The notes: generated by a model not told the origin, from the sequence alone. DNA of 64,000 nucleotides from Streptomyces sp. MUM 203J (GCF_022414595.1 NZ_JADWYO010000022.1:21071-85070); one strand, 5' to 3'; shown: positions 40,040-50,641, counted from the first letter of the stretch. Program-made: numbers and translations.

Positions 40040-41317
40040 GTGGTCGACGCAGATGAGACCTTCGTCATCGTCGGCGGGGGACTGGCCGGCGCCAAGGCGG
40101 CAGAGACCCTGCGGTCCGAGGGGTTCGCCGGCCGGGTCATCCTCGTCGGTGACGAACGCGACCACCCGTACGAGCGCCCACCGCTCTCCAAGGGCTACCT
40201 CACGGGAAAGGAACCACGCGACAGCGTCTTCGTCCACGAACCCGCCTGGTACGCGCAGGCCGACATCGAGCTGCACCTCGGCCAGCCCGTCACCGGCATC
40301 GACCGCGCCGGCAAGACGGTCCACCTCGGTGACGGCACCACCCTCAACTACGACAAGCTGCTCCTCGCCACCGGCGCCGAGCCGCGCCGGCTCAACGTCC
40401 CGGGCAGCGACCTCGCCGGTGTCCACCACCTGCGCAGGCTCTCGCACGCCGACCGCCTCCAGGGCGTCCTCGCCGCCCTGGGCCGGGACAACGGGCACCT
40501 CCTGATCGCGGGCGCCGGCTGGATCGGCCTGGAGGCCGCCGCCGCGGCCCGCGGCTACGGCGCCGAGGTCACCGTCGTCGAACCCGAACCGACCCCGCTC
40601 CACCAGGTCATCGGGCCCGAGCTGGGCCAGGTCTTCGCGGACCTGCACACCGAGCACGGCGTCCGCTTCCGGTTCGGCACCCGCCTCACCGAGGTCGTCG
40701 GCCAGGACGGCATGGTCCTCGCCGCCCGCACCGACGACGGCGAGGAACAGCCCGCGCACGCCGTGCTCGGCGCGATCGGCGCCGTCCCCCGCACCACCCT
40801 CGCGGAGACCGCCGGGCTCGCCCTCGTCGACCGGGCGCACGGCGGCGGCATCGCCGTCGACGCCTCGCTGCGCACCTCCGACCCCGACATCTTCGCCGCC
40901 GGTGACGTGGCCGCCGCCCACCACCCGCTGCTCGGCACCCGGCTGCGCGTCGAGCACTGGGCCAACGCCCTGAACGGCGGCCCGGCCGCCGCCCGCGCGA
41001 TGCTCGGCCAGGACGTCTCGTACGACCGGGTCCCGTACTTCTTCACCGACCAGTACGACCTGGGCATGGAGTACTCGGGCTGGGCGCCCCCGGGCTCGTA
41101 CGACCAGGTCGTGCTGCGCGGGGACGTCGCCAAGCGGCAGTTCGTCGCGTTCTGGCTGAAGGAGCGGCGGGTGCTCGCGGGGATGAACGTCAACGTGTGG
41201 GACGTCACAGAGCCCATCCAGGACCTCATCCGGTCCCGGGAGCCCGTGGACCCGGAGGCCCTGGCCGACCCCGGCACCCCGCTCGGCGCCGTGCCGCACG
41301 GGCCGCAGGAGGTGTGA
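40040..41317 (+). CDS. FAD-dependent ferredoxin-type reductase
   Basis: A 425-residue flavoprotein of the rubredoxin/putidaredoxin reductase type: [79 protein letters not shown] and a C-terminal reductase_C-like domain. It would pass electrons from NAD(P)H to a ferredoxin; none is encoded nearby. GTG 40040 with AGGAGG 6 bases upstream. Confidence 0.9.
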   Translation: MVDADETFVIVGGGLAGAKAAETLRSEGFAGRVILVGDERDHPYERPPLSKGYLTGKEPRDSVFVHEPAWYAQADIELHLGQPVTGIDRAGKTVHLGDGTTLNYDKLLLATGAEPRRLNVPGSDLAGVHHLRRLSHADRLQGVLAALGRDNGHLLIAGAGWIGLEAAAAARGYGAEVTVVEPEPTPLHQVIGPELGQVFADLHTEHGVRFRFGTRLTEVVGQDGMVLAARTDDGEEQPAHAVLGAIGAVPRTTLAETAGLALVDRAHGGGIAVDASLRTSDPDIFAAGDVAAAHHPLLGTRLRVEHWANALNGGPAAARAMLGQDVSYDRVPYFFTDQYDLGMEYSGWAPPGSYDQVVLRGDVAKRQFVAFWLKERRVLAGMNVNVWDVTEPIQDLIRSREPVDPEALADPGTPLGAVPHGPQEV

Positions 41318-41370
41318 GCGTACGCCGCCGGGGCCCTGGTCACCGTGACCGGAAACCCGGACACGCCCCG

Positions 41371-41376
41371 TAGAAT
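41371..41376 (+). promoter_or_regulatory. -10 box TAGAAT, leaderless dnaG
   Basis: TAGAAT is close to the ideal HrdB -10 hexamer. The dnaG GTG (41383) is the seventh base after it, and no RBS is present. Confidence 0.6.
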
Positions 41377-41382
41377 CTCCGC

Positions 41383-43281
41383 GTGGCAGGCAGGATCAAC
41401 GATGACGACGTGAAGGCGGTACGGGACGCCGTCCCCATCGACGCCGTCGTGTCCGAGTACCTCCAGCTGCGCAACGCCGGCGGCGGCAACCTCAAGGGCC
41501 TGTGCCCCTTCCACGACGAGAAGTCCCCCTCCTTCACAGTCAGCCCCAGCAAGGGTCTCTTCCACTGCTTCGGCTGCCAGGAGGGCGGGGACACCATCGC
41601 CTTCGTGATGAAGGTCGACCACCTCTCCTTCTCGGAGACGGTCGAGCGGCTCGCCGCCCGTGCCGGGATCACCCTCCGCTACGAGGAGGGCGGCTACAAC
41701 CCCGCCCACCAGCGCGGCGAGCGTATCCGCCTCATCGAGGCCCACAAGGTCGCCGCCCAGTACTACGCCGAGCAACTCGACGGTCCCGAGGCCGAGATCG
41801 GCCGCCGGTTCCTCGCCGAGCGCGGCTTCGACCAGGCCGCCGCCCGGCACTTCGGCGTCGGCTACAGCCCCGCCGGATGGGACCACCTCACCCGCTATCT
41901 GCGCGGGAAGGGTTTCTCCGACAAGGAGCTGATGCTCTCCGGGCTCGCCCAGGAGAGCCGGGGCGGCAAGCCGATCGACCGCTTCCGGGGGCGCCTGATG
42001 TGGCCCATCCGGGACGTCGGCGGGGATGTCGTCGGCTTCGGCGCGCGCAGACTCCGCGAGGACGACGCCGGGCCCAAGTACCTCAACACACCGGAGACGC
42101 CGGTCTACCGCAAGTCGCAGGTGCTGTACGGCATCGACCTGGCGAAGAAGGAGATCGCCAAGTCCAGCCGGGCGGTCGTGGTCGAGGGCTACACCGACGT
42201 CATGGCCTGCCACCTCGCCGGGGTCACCACCGCCATCGCCACCTGCGGCACGGCCTTCGGCGGCGACCACATCAAGATCCTCCGCCGGCTCCTGATGGAC
42301 AACGGCTCGGCCCGGGTGATCTTCACCTTCGACGGCGACGCGGCCGGGCAGAAGGCCGCGCTGCGGGCCTTCGAGGACGACCAGAAGTTCGCCGCGGAGA
42401 CCTACATCGCGATCGCCCCGGACGGCATGGACCCCTGTGAGCTGAGGCTCGTCAAGGGCGACGACGCCGTACGGGAGCTGGCCGAGCCGCGCATCCCGCT
42501 GTTCGAGTTCGCGCTGCGCCAGATCGTGAACCGGTACGACCTGGACACCCCGGCCGGGCGCGCCGCCGCGCTCGACGAGGCAGCCCCGATCGTGGCCCGC
42601 ATCAAGAACATCGCCTCCCAGCACGAGGTCGCCGTCGAACTCGCCGGCATGCTGGGCATCCTCGACACGCAGTTCGTCGTGAAGCGGGTCGCCCAACTGG
42701 CCCGCTGGGCTCGGGAGAAGGGCGGCGGCAGGCCACCGGGCGCCGCCCCCCGGCAGACCCCCCAGTACCCCCAGGGCCCCGCCGTGACCGGTCCGCCGCT
42801 CAACCTGCGCAGCCCTGCCCACCGCACCGAGCGGGAGCTGCTGAAGCTGGCTCTCCAGTACCCGGCGCTGGTGTCACCCGCCTTCGACGCCTACGGTGCC
42901 GACGAGTTCACCGCGCCCCCCTACACCGCCGTGCGCCAGACCATCGCGGAGGCGGGCGGCGCCGCGCAGGGCATCGACGACACGCCCGACTACCTGGCCC
43001 GCGTCCGGGAGACCGCGCCGGACGACACGGTCCGCGCCATGGTGACGGAACTCGCCGTGGAGGCCGTTCTCGCCCGCACCGTCGACGAGGCCTACGCGGG
43101 CGAGCAGCTCGTCCAGGTCCGACTGCGGGCCGTCGACCGCCGTGTGCTGGAGGTCCAGAGCGCCCTCACCCGCCTCGGCGCCCACGCGGATCCCCAGCAC
43201 CTCTCCACCGTGCAGAACGAACTCTGGGTCCTCCAGCAGTACGCCCAGTCCCTCCGCACCCACGGCGTGGCGGCGCTGTAG
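41383..43281 (+). CDS. dnaG: DNA primase
   Basis: A 632-residue primase making RNA primers at the replication fork. The zinc finger (C-H-C-C) is in [19 protein letters not shown] and [14 protein letters not shown]. The TOPRIM core has [16 protein letters not shown] (catalytic Glu) and [17 protein letters not shown] (DxD). The C-terminal part is the helicase-binding domain. The linker is Pro/Gln-rich ([16 protein letters not shown]). GTG start directly at the predicted transcription start. Confidence 0.97.
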   Translation: MAGRINDDDVKAVRDAVPIDAVVSEYLQLRNAGGGNLKGLCPFHDEKSPSFTVSPSKGLFHCFGCQEGGDTIAFVMKVDHLSFSETVERLAARAGITLRYEEGGYNPAHQRGERIRLIEAHKVAAQYYAEQLDGPEAEIGRRFLAERGFDQAAARHFGVGYSPAGWDHLTRYLRGKGFSDKELMLSGLAQESRGGKPIDRFRGRLMWPIRDVGGDVVGFGARRLREDDAGPKYLNTPETPVYRKSQVLYGIDLAKKEIAKSSRAVVVEGYTDVMACHLAGVTTAIATCGTAFGGDHIKILRRLLMDNGSARVIFTFDGDAAGQKAALRAFEDDQKFAAETYIAIAPDGMDPCELRLVKGDDAVRELAEPRIPLFEFALRQIVNRYDLDTPAGRAAALDEAAPIVARIKNIASQHEVAVELAGMLGILDTQFVVKRVAQLARWAREKGGGRPPGAAPRQTPQYPQGPAVTGPPLNLRSPAHRTERELLKLALQYPALVSPAFDAYGADEFTAPPYTAVRQTIAEAGGAAQGIDDTPDYLARVRETAPDDTVRAMVTELAVEAVLARTVDEAYAGEQLVQVRLRAVDRRVLEVQSALTRLGAHADPQHLSTVQNELWVLQQYAQSLRTHGVAAL

Positions 43282-43409
43282 TCCGGGTCGGTTACCGCCC
43301 GTCGCGTGCCGGTCTCAAAAAGTGGGCGCACGACCCTCGTGGCGGTGATGTGTCGTACCCCACACTGGTGGGCGGTGCTTCAGACCACCGCCCCCAGGAG
43401 GTCGCCCCC

Positions 43410-44561
43410 GTGCAGACCCGGACCCTGAGCCCCGCGGCCGTCGCCATGCCGGAGCAACCCGAAGCGGAACCGCAGCCCGAGGGCATACCGGACGTCCTGG
43501 ACCTGTCCCCGGAAGCTCGCGAACCCCGTGCGCCCCGAGAGACCTGGGAACCCCACGAATCGCGGGAGCCTCACCGGCACCGCGAGTCGCGCGAGCCCCG
43601 TGAGCCCCGCGTCGCGGCGGCCGGAGGCACGGGCCCCGGCCCCGGAACCGGCCCCTCCTCGGACCTGTTCCGGCAGTATCTGCGCGAGATCGGCCGCATC
43701 CCGCTCCTCACCGCGGCCGAGGAGGTCGAGCTGGCCCGCCGGGTGGAGGCCGGGCTCTTCGCGGAGGAGAAGCTGACCCGCACCCCCGACCTGGACTCCC
43801 GGCTCGCCGGCGACCTGGACACACTCGTCGTGCGGGGCCGCATGGCCAAGCGCCGCCTCATCGAGGCCAACCTCCGCCTCGTCGTCTCCGTCGCCAAGCG
43901 GTACGTCGGCCGCGGGCTGACCATGCTGGACCTGGTCCAGGAGGGCAACCTGGGCCTCATCCGGGCCGTCGAGAAGTTCGACTACGCCCGCGGCTACAAG
44001 TTCTCCACGTACGCGACCTGGTGGATCCGTCAGGCCATGTCCCGTGCCCTCGCGGACCAGGCCCGCACCATCCGCGTCCCGGTCCATGTCGTCGAACTCA
44101 TCAACCGGGTCGTCCGCATCCAGCGGCGGCTGCTCCAGGAACGCGGCCAGGAACCCACCACCGAGGAGGTCGCTGCCCTGCTCGGGCTGTCACCCGAGCG
44201 TGTCAGGGAGGTGCTGCGGCTCGCCCAGGAACCGGTGTCCCTGCACACACCGGTGGGCGAGGAGGAGGACGTCGCCCTCGGCGACCTCATCGAGGACGGC
44301 GATGCGACGTCCCCGGTCGAGTCCGCCGCCTTCCTCCTCCTCCGCGAGCATCTGGAGGCCGTGCTCTCCACGCTCGGTGAGCGGGAGCGCAAGGTCGTCC
44401 AGCTCCGCTACGGCCTGATCGACGGTCGGCCCCGCACCCTGGAGGAGATCGGTCACCTCTTCGGCGTGACACGCGAACGCATCCGCCAGATCGAGTCCAA
44501 GACCCTCGGCAAGCTACGGGACCACGCCTTCGCGGAACAGCTGCGCGGCTACCTGGACTGA
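43410..44561 (+). CDS. hrdA: RNA polymerase sigma factor of the HrdA/RpoD type
   Basis: A 383-residue group 1/2 sigma-70. Region 1.2-2: [40 protein letters not shown] and the rpoD box-like [19 protein letters not shown]. Region 4 ends [20 protein letters not shown]. The position directly after dnaG is that of hrdA in Streptomyces coelicolor. The N-terminus is unusual: about 45 residues rich in Glu-Pro-Arg repeats. GTG 43410 with AGGAGG 8 bases upstream; HrdA is a dispensable paralogue of HrdB. Confidence 0.9.
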   Translation: MQTRTLSPAAVAMPEQPEAEPQPEGIPDVLDLSPEAREPRAPRETWEPHESREPHRHRESREPREPRVAAAGGTGPGPGTGPSSDLFRQYLREIGRIPLLTAAEEVELARRVEAGLFAEEKLTRTPDLDSRLAGDLDTLVVRGRMAKRRLIEANLRLVVSVAKRYVGRGLTMLDLVQEGNLGLIRAVEKFDYARGYKFSTYATWWIRQAMSRALADQARTIRVPVHVVELINRVVRIQRRLLQERGQEPTTEEVAALLGLSPERVREVLRLAQEPVSLHTPVGEEEDVALGDLIEDGDATSPVESAAFLLLREHLEAVLSTLGERERKVVQLRYGLIDGRPRTLEEIGHLFGVTRERIRQIESKTLGKLRDHAFAEQLRGYLD

Positions 44562-44571
44562 GCGGAACCGC

Positions 44572-44814
44572 TCAGCGCCCGGAATCCTCCTTCGTACCGT
44601 CCCGCCCGCGGTACATCAGCCCGAACACGGCGCCGATGCCGGCGCCGAGCGCGACACCCACGGGTATGTTCCCCAGCGCCACTCCCAACGCGGTCCCGAT
44701 GCCCGTGCCCGAGCACATCCCCAGCGCGAAGTACGACGCGGACGCGTCCGCCGTCCGGCCGGAGCCGTCCGTGTGCCCCTCGTCTCCCGTATCGCCGGTC
44801 ATCATGTCCCCCAT
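44572..44814 (-). CDS. Small glycine-zipper membrane protein
   Basis: An 80-residue protein of unknown function. After a polar N-terminus it has one long hydrophobic, glycine-rich stretch (GTGIGTALGVALGNIPVGVA then LGAGIGAVFGLMYRGR) resembling glycine-zipper helices that pack in membranes. Start codons at 44814, 44805 and 44802 are possible; none has an ideal RBS. It is convergent with hrdA (10 bases between stops). Confidence 0.6.
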   Translation of the reverse strand: MGDMMTGDTGDEGHTDGSGRTADASASYFALGMCSGTGIGTALGVALGNIPVGVALGAGIGAVFGLMYRGRDGTKEDSGR

Positions 44815-44837
44815 TTCCTGTCACTCGGTCGTGCCCA

Positions 44838-46775
44838 TCAGTCGACCTGGGCCACCGCCTGCGCGAACTGCGCCCGGTAGAGCCGGGCGTACGCGCCCCG
44901 TGCCGCCAGCAGCTCGGTGTGCGTGCCCTGTTCGACTATGGAGCCGTTCTCCATCACCAGGATCACATCCGCGTCCCGGACCGTGGAGAGCCGGTGCGCG
45001 ATGACGAAGCTGGTACGGCCGTGGGCGAGCTGTGCCATGGCCTTCTGGATCAGCACCTCCGTGCGGGTGTCGACGGAGCTGGTCGCCTCGTCCAGGACCA
45101 GGATCACCGGGTCGGACAGGAACGCCCGCGCGATGGTGATCAGCTGCTTCTCGCCCGCGCTGACGCCCGCGCCGTCGTCGTCGATGACCGTGTCGTACCC
45201 GTCGGGCAGCGTGCGGATGAACCGGTCGGCGTGCGCCGCCCTGGCCGCCGCCTCGATCTCCTCGCGGGGCACCTCGCGGCCGTCGGTCGCGCCGTACGCG
45301 ATGTTCTCCGCGATGGTGCCGCCGAACAGCCAGGTGTCCTGGAGGACCATGCCGATCGAGGACCGCAGCTCCTCGCGGGACATCCGCGCCACATCCGTCC
45401 CGTCGAGCAGGATCCGGCCGTCCGTCACCTCGTAGAACCGCATCAGAAGATTCACCAGGGTCGTCTTGCCCGCGCCCGTCGGACCGACGATGGCGACCGT
45501 CTGACCCGGCTCCACCTCCAGCGACAGGTCTTCGATCAGCGGCCTGTCCGGCTCGTAGCGGAACGCGACCTTCTCCAGGGACACCGCTCCCCGCACCTCT
45601 GCGGGACGCTCCAGCGCCGGGGAGTCCGGCTGCTCGTCCGCGTCGAGCAGTTCGAAGACCCGCTCGGCGGACGCCACCCCGGACTGCACCAGGTTCGCCA
45701 TCGACGCGATCTGCGTCAGCGGCATGGAGAACTGACGCGAGTACTGGATGAACGCCTGCACATCACCGATCGACAGCGTGCCGGACGCCACCCGCAGGCC
45801 ACCGACGACCGCCACCAGCACGTAGTTGATGTTCGACACGAAGAACATCAGCGGCTGCATCAGTCCGCTGTTGAACTGCGCCCGGAAACCCGCCTCGTAC
45901 AGCGCCTCGTTGTGCTCGGCGAACTCGGCCGCCGCCTCCCGCTGCCGGCCGAACACCTTCACCAGCGTGTGCCCGGTGAACATCTCCTCCACATGGCCGC
46001 TGACCTTGCCGGTCGCCTGCCACTGCGCCACGAACTGCGGCTGCGACCGCTTGCCGATCCGAGTCGCCACGACCACCGACAACGGCACCGTCACCAGCGC
46101 CACCAGCGCCAGCAGCGGCGAGATCCAGAACATCATCGCCAGGACGCCCACGACGGACAGCACCGAGTTGATCAGCTGACCCATCGTCTGCTGCATTGTC
46201 TGGCCGATGTTGTCGATGTCGTTCGTCGTCCGGCTCAGCACCTCACCACGCTTGGCCTGGTCGAAGTACGACAGCGGCAGCCGCTCCAGCTTGGCCTGCA
46301 CGTCCGCCCGCAGCCGACGCACCGTGCGGTTGATCACCAGGACCGACATCCGCGTCGACACCAGCATCAGCAGCCCGGCCGCCACGTACACCGCGAGCAC
46401 CAGCAGCAGGATGTCCCGCACGGCTGTGAAGTCGATGCCCGTCCCGGGGACGAAGTCCACCGCGCCCAGCATGTCCGCCAGACCGTCGTCGCCCCGCGCC
46501 CGCAGGGCCTCCAGGGCCTGCTCCCTCGTCCCGCCCCCGGACATCTGCCGTCCGATGACACCGGCGAACACCAGGTCCGTGGCTCTGCCGAGGATCATCG
46601 GCCCCACCACCGACAGCGCGACACTCGCCACAACGGCCAGCACCATCACCCACAGTGTGGCCTTCTCCGGTGCCAGCTGGCGCACCAGCCGCTTGCCGGA
46701 GCCCTTGAAGTCCATGGACCGCTGGTCCGGGCCGCCGCCGGCCATCATCATCCGTCCGCCAGGACCGGCCATCAC
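44838..46775 (-). CDS. ABC exporter half, catalytically complete subunit
   Basis: A 645-residue TMD-NBD fusion with six membrane helices (about residues 40-350) and an ATPase. Walker A GPTGAGKTT, signature VSAGEKQLITIARA (non-standard SAGEK in place of SGGQR), Walker B VILVLDEATSSVD with catalytic Glu, and switch His in IAHRLSTVRD. The Met/Gly-rich start MMAGPGGRMMMAGGG is unusual. The start overlaps the partner gene by 4 bases, so both halves are made together as a heterodimer. The substrate is unknown. Confidence 0.9.
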   Translation of the reverse strand: MMAGPGGRMMMAGGGPDQRSMDFKGSGKRLVRQLAPEKATLWVMVLAVVASVALSVVGPMILGRATDLVFAGVIGRQMSGGGTREQALEALRARGDDGLADMLGAVDFVPGTGIDFTAVRDILLLVLAVYVAAGLLMLVSTRMSVLVINRTVRRLRADVQAKLERLPLSYFDQAKRGEVLSRTTNDIDNIGQTMQQTMGQLINSVLSVVGVLAMMFWISPLLALVALVTVPLSVVVATRIGKRSQPQFVAQWQATGKVSGHVEEMFTGHTLVKVFGRQREAAAEFAEHNEALYEAGFRAQFNSGLMQPLMFFVSNINYVLVAVVGGLRVASGTLSIGDVQAFIQYSRQFSMPLTQIASMANLVQSGVASAERVFELLDADEQPDSPALERPAEVRGAVSLEKVAFRYEPDRPLIEDLSLEVEPGQTVAIVGPTGAGKTTLVNLLMRFYEVTDGRILLDGTDVARMSREELRSSIGMVLQDTWLFGGTIAENIAYGATDGREVPREEIEAAARAAHADRFIRTLPDGYDTVIDDDGAGVSAGEKQLITIARAFLSDPVILVLDEATSSVDTRTEVLIQKAMAQLAHGRTSFVIAHRLSTVRDADVILVMENGSIVEQGTHTELLAARGAYARLYRAQFAQAVAQVD

Positions 46776-48514
46776 ACAGCCTCCGCTTCGGTCAGCTGGG
46801 AGAGCACGATCTCCCGGTACGTGTCATTGGTCTCCATCAGCTCGTGATGGCGTCCCTTCCCCACGACCCGGCCCTCGTCGAGGACCACGATGCGGTCGGC
46901 GTCCCGGATGGTCGCCACCCGCTGAGCCACGATCACCACCGTGGCCTCGGCCGTCTCCCGGGCCAGCGCCGCACGCAGCAGCGCGTCAGTCTCGTAGTCG
47001 AGTGCCGAGAACGAGTCGTCGAACAGATAGATCTCCGGCCGTTGCACCAGGGTCCGCGCGATCGCGAGCCGCTGCCGCTGACCACCCGAGACGTTCGTAC
47101 CGCCCTGTGCGACCGGCGCGTTCAGCCCCGCCTCCAGGCCCCGGACGAAGTCGGCCGCCTGGGCCACCTCCAGGGCGTGCCACAGCTCCTCGTCGGTCGC
47201 GTCGGGCCGCCCGTACCGCAGGTTCGTCGCCACCGTCCCCGAGAACAGATACGGCCGCTGCGGGACCAGGCCGACCGTCCTGGCCACCAGATCGGGATCG
47301 AGCCGCCGCACATCCACGCCGTTGACCAGGACCTCGCCGCCCGTCGCGTCGAACAGCCGAGGCACCAGGCCGAGCAGTGTCGACTTGCCGCTGCCCGTCG
47401 ACCCGATGACCGCCGTGGTCTCCCCGGGCCGCGCCACCAGGTCCACCGCCCGCAGCACCGGTTCCTCGGCACCCGGGTAGCGGAACTCCGCCTCCCGTAT
47501 CTCCAGGTGCCCGTGCCGGGACAGCTCCCGCACCGGCTCGACCGGTGGCAGCACGCTCCCCTCGGTCCGCAGCACGTCCTCGATCCGCTCGGCGCACACC
47601 TCTGCGCGCGGCACCATCATGAACATGAACGTGGCCATCATCACGGCCATCACGATCTGCATCAGATAGGCGAGGAACGCCGTCAGCGCGCCGATCTGCA
47701 TCGCGCCGCTGTCGATCCGGTGCGCACCGAACCACACGACCGCCACGCTGGAGATGTTCACCACGGTCATCACCGTGGGCATCATCAGCGCCATCAGCCG
47801 CCCGGCACCCATCGACACGTCGGTCAGCCGGTCGTTGGCGCCCTTGAAGCGCGCCCGCTCATAGCCGTCCCGGACGAAGGCGCGGATCACACGGTTGCCG
47901 GTGATCTGCTCGCGCAGTACCCGGTTCACCTCGTCGAGCCGGTCCTGCATCGACCGGAACAGCGGGCGCATCCGGCGCACGATCAGCGACACGCAGATCC
48001 CGAGCACCGGTACCACCGCCAGCAGCACCCCGGACAGCGGCACGTCCAGTCCGAGCGCCAGCACGATCCCGCCGACGCACATGATCGGTGCCGACACCAG
48101 CAGCGTGAACGACATGAGCACCAGCATCTGCACCTGCTGGACGTCGTTCGTGGTGCGGGTGATCAGCGACGGCGCCCCGAACTGGCCGACCTCGCGCGCG
48201 GAGAACGACTGGACCCGCGCGTAGAGCGCCGCCCGTATGTCGCGCCCGAGCGCGGCGGCGGTCCGGGCCCCGAAGTAGACGGCCCCCACGTTCCCGGCGA
48301 CCTGGAGCACCGACACGGCGATCATCAGTGCGCCGAACCGCAGGATGTAACCGGTGTCACCTCTCACGACACCGTTGTCGATGATGTCGGCGTTCAGCGT
48401 CGGCAGATACAGCGTCGCGCAGGTCTGCACCAGCTGAAGCGCCACCAGCAAGGCAATGGGCCGTTTGTACGGCCCGAGATGGATGCGAAGGAGTTGAAGG
48501 AGCACGACCCCCAC
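46772..48514 (-). CDS. ABC exporter half with degenerate ATPase site
   Basis: A 580-residue TMD-NBD fusion. Walker A is GSTGSGKSTLLG and the signature NVSGGQRQRLAIARTL is perfect, but Walker B reads IYLFDDSFSALD, so the catalytic Glu is Asp, and the switch His is Gln (VIVAQRVATIRD). This is the signature of heterodimeric exporters (BmrCD/TM287-288 type): this subunit gives the good signature loop, its partner the good catalytic residues. First gene of a two-gene operon. Confidence 0.9.
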   Translation of the reverse strand: MGVVLLQLLRIHLGPYKRPIALLVALQLVQTCATLYLPTLNADIIDNGVVRGDTGYILRFGALMIAVSVLQVAGNVGAVYFGARTAAALGRDIRAALYARVQSFSAREVGQFGAPSLITRTTNDVQQVQMLVLMSFTLLVSAPIMCVGGIVLALGLDVPLSGVLLAVVPVLGICVSLIVRRMRPLFRSMQDRLDEVNRVLREQITGNRVIRAFVRDGYERARFKGANDRLTDVSMGAGRLMALMMPTVMTVVNISSVAVVWFGAHRIDSGAMQIGALTAFLAYLMQIVMAVMMATFMFMMVPRAEVCAERIEDVLRTEGSVLPPVEPVRELSRHGHLEIREAEFRYPGAEEPVLRAVDLVARPGETTAVIGSTGSGKSTLLGLVPRLFDATGGEVLVNGVDVRRLDPDLVARTVGLVPQRPYLFSGTVATNLRYGRPDATDEELWHALEVAQAADFVRGLEAGLNAPVAQGGTNVSGGQRQRLAIARTLVQRPEIYLFDDSFSALDYETDALLRAALARETAEATVVIVAQRVATIRDADRIVVLDEGRVVGKGRHHELMETNDTYREIVLSQLTEAEAV

Positions 48515-48607
48515 TATCGCCCTTGCCCCGGAGCGTGACGAACACGTTTTCCACAGGGAGCGGCAGAAGTCGTATGAACCGCCTGCGACGTCATCGGGCG
48601 AGGGTGT

Positions 48608-50047
48608 CTACGCCCCGAACGCCCCCGGGTGGATCTGGTCGCGGGTCGCCGTGTACTGCTGACGCACCGCCTGCCCCACCGCGCCCTCCTCGCCCGGCTC
48701 GAAGACCTGCGCCGCCGCTCCCTGCCATCCCGGCGGCGACTGCGGCGACAGCGATCCGTGCGCCGCGCCCAGTGCCCACGCCGCCTGCCGGGCCGCGCCC
48801 AGCGCCGCGTAGTCCGCCGGCTGCGGTACGACGACCTGCGCGCCGAAGATCGCGGGTGCCGCCGCCTGCACCGCGGGCAGTCCGGCCGCCGCGCCCAGCA
48901 GGAACACCCGCCGCACCGCCACCCCCCGCCCGCGCAGCACGTCCATCGCGTCGGCCAGCGAGCACAGCATCCCCTCGAACGCCGCCCGCGCCAGGTGCTC
49001 CGGCTTCATCGACTCGCGCCGCAGCCCGCTCAGCGTCCCCGCCGTGTGCGGCAGCGACGGTGTCCGCTCACCCTCCAGATACGGCAGCAGCACCAGCCCC
49101 GAGGCGCCGGGCGTCGACTTCAGCGCCAGCGCGGACAGCTCCTCCAGGCCTGCCACGCCCAGCATCTCCGCCGTACCGCGCAGCGCCCGCACCGCGTTCG
49201 CCGTGTGCACGACCGGCAGATGCATGCCCGTCGCGTCCGCCAGCGACGTGATCAGCCCTGACGGGTCCGCCAGCGCCTCGTGGTGCACCGCCATCACCGA
49301 ACCGGAGGCCCCCAGCGACACCACCGCGTCCCCGATGCCCAGCCCCAGGCCGAACGCCGCCGCCATCGTCTCCCCGGTACCCGCCGAGATCAGCAGTCCC
49401 TCCGGGGTCACCCCCGCGGTGTCGGCCGGCCCCAGCACGTCCGGCAGTACCGCCTGGTGCCCCAGTGCCAGCTCGACCAGATCCGGCCGGTACGCGCCGG
49501 TCGCCGCCGACCAGTAGCCCGTACCGGACGCGCCGCCGCGGTCGGTGGTGCGCCGTGCCGGGCGGCCCAGCAGCTGCCACACCAACCAGTCGTGTGCCTG
49601 GAGCACCCCGGCCACCCGCTGTGCCGCCTCCGGCTCGGTCCGGGCCAGCCAGCGCAGTTTCGCCACCGGCTGCGCCGCCTGCGGGACACAGCCCACTGCC
49701 TCCGCCCACGCCTGACGGCCCCCCAGCGCCTCGACCAGATCCGCCGCCGCGACCTGCGCCCGCCGGTCGTTGCCCACCAGTGCGGCCCGCACCGGGGCTC
49801 CCTCGTGGTCCAACGGCACGACGCAGTGCTGCTGCGCGGACACTCCGATCGCCTGAACGCCCTCCAGCAGCCCACCGGTGGCGGCTTCACCGAGCGAGAG
49901 CAGCCAGGCCTGCGGATCCACCTCGGTGGCCTTCGGCTCGACGGCGTGCGCGGCGTAGCCATGACGCAGCACGGCGCCCGTGTCCGCGTCGCAGACGACG
50001 ATGCGCGTGAAACCCGACGAACTGTCCAACCCGGCGACTATCCCCAT
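48608..50047 (-). CDS. FGGY family carbohydrate kinase (xylulokinase-like)
   Basis: A 479-residue sugar kinase. The N-terminal FGGY fold starts MGIVAGLDSSSGFTRIVVCD (phosphate 1 loop); GVSAQQHCVVPLD and DWLVWQLLG follow. The C-terminal fold has GTGETMAAAFGLGLGIGDAV and VFLLGAAAGLPAVQAAAPAI. Xylulokinase is the closest well-known type, but GQQHG-type residues are changed to SAQQHC, so the sugar is uncertain. No sugar transporter is nearby. Confidence 0.85.
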   Translation of the reverse strand: MGIVAGLDSSSGFTRIVVCDADTGAVLRHGYAAHAVEPKATEVDPQAWLLSLGEAATGGLLEGVQAIGVSAQQHCVVPLDHEGAPVRAALVGNDRRAQVAAADLVEALGGRQAWAEAVGCVPQAAQPVAKLRWLARTEPEAAQRVAGVLQAHDWLVWQLLGRPARRTTDRGGASGTGYWSAATGAYRPDLVELALGHQAVLPDVLGPADTAGVTPEGLLISAGTGETMAAAFGLGLGIGDAVVSLGASGSVMAVHHEALADPSGLITSLADATGMHLPVVHTANAVRALRGTAEMLGVAGLEELSALALKSTPGASGLVLLPYLEGERTPSLPHTAGTLSGLRRESMKPEHLARAAFEGMLCSLADAMDVLRGRGVAVRRVFLLGAAAGLPAVQAAAPAIFGAQVVVPQPADYAALGAARQAAWALGAAHGSLSPQSPPGWQGAAAQVFEPGEEGAVGQAVRQQYTATRDQIHPGAFGA

Positions 50048-50117
50048 GAAGGAGATTCTGCCGCACCCGCCCCGGCTCGCCGCCCTCTCGAACCCCCGGG
50101 AGTTCTCGGCGGGCGCC

Positions 50118-50417
50118 TCAGGTGTTGCTCGTGCCCCAGTCGTCCTCGGCGGGCTGGTTGCGGTCGCGCAGCGCGCGCACCCGCTCGGCCACCGGCTCCG
50201 GCATCCGGTCGCCGACCTTCTCGCTCACCACGTGGTACGCCCGGCCCGCCACCTCGCGGCCGGTCTGCGCGGCCGTCTCGGCGGCGTTGCGCACGGCGGG
50301 GTTCTCGGCGAGCCGTCGCGCGGACTTCGCCATCTTCTCGTAGCGCTCCCGCCCCGCCTTGGTCCCCAGGACGTATCCGATGGCCAGTCCCACGACGAAC
50401 GTGAGCTTGTACCGCAT
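50118..50417 (-). CDS. YtxH-like small membrane-anchored protein
   Basis: A 99-residue protein with an N-terminal membrane helix (MRYKLTFVVGLAIGYVLGTK) followed by a charged amphipathic helical stretch (AGRERYEKMAKSARRLAENP ... AAETAAQTGREVAGRAYHVV). This is the YtxH/stress-linked architecture; the function is unknown. The ATG at 50417 has GGAAGGGTGGCAGCC upstream. Confidence 0.75.
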   Translation of the reverse strand: MRYKLTFVVGLAIGYVLGTKAGRERYEKMAKSARRLAENPAVRNAAETAAQTGREVAGRAYHVVSEKVGDRMPEPVAERVRALRDRNQPAEDDWGTSNT

Positions 50418-50563
50418 GGCTGCCACCCTTCCCATAGGTGTCGGTGCGGGCCAGGGGGATACCGATTGGCGGAGCACCCCCCTGCTTGCGCTAATGTATG
50501 TGTCGCAGCGAGCGAGCGCCGCCCGGGACGCCCCGGGTGAGTACGTTCGGTGCAACACAGCAG

Positions 50564-50636
50564 TCCTCCGTAGCTCAATTGGCAGAGCAGCCGGCTGTTA
50601 ACCGGCAGGTTACTGGTTCGAGTCCAGTCGGAGGAG
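50564..50636 (+). tRNA. tRNA-Asn (GTT), copy 1
   Basis: 73 nt. Acceptor TCCTCCG pairs with CGGAGGA; the anticodon stem GCCGG/CCGGC encloses CTGTTAA with anticodon GTT; T-arm contains GGTTCGAGTCC; discriminator G. CCA is not encoded. Confidence 0.95.
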
Positions 50637-50641
50637 CGCGG

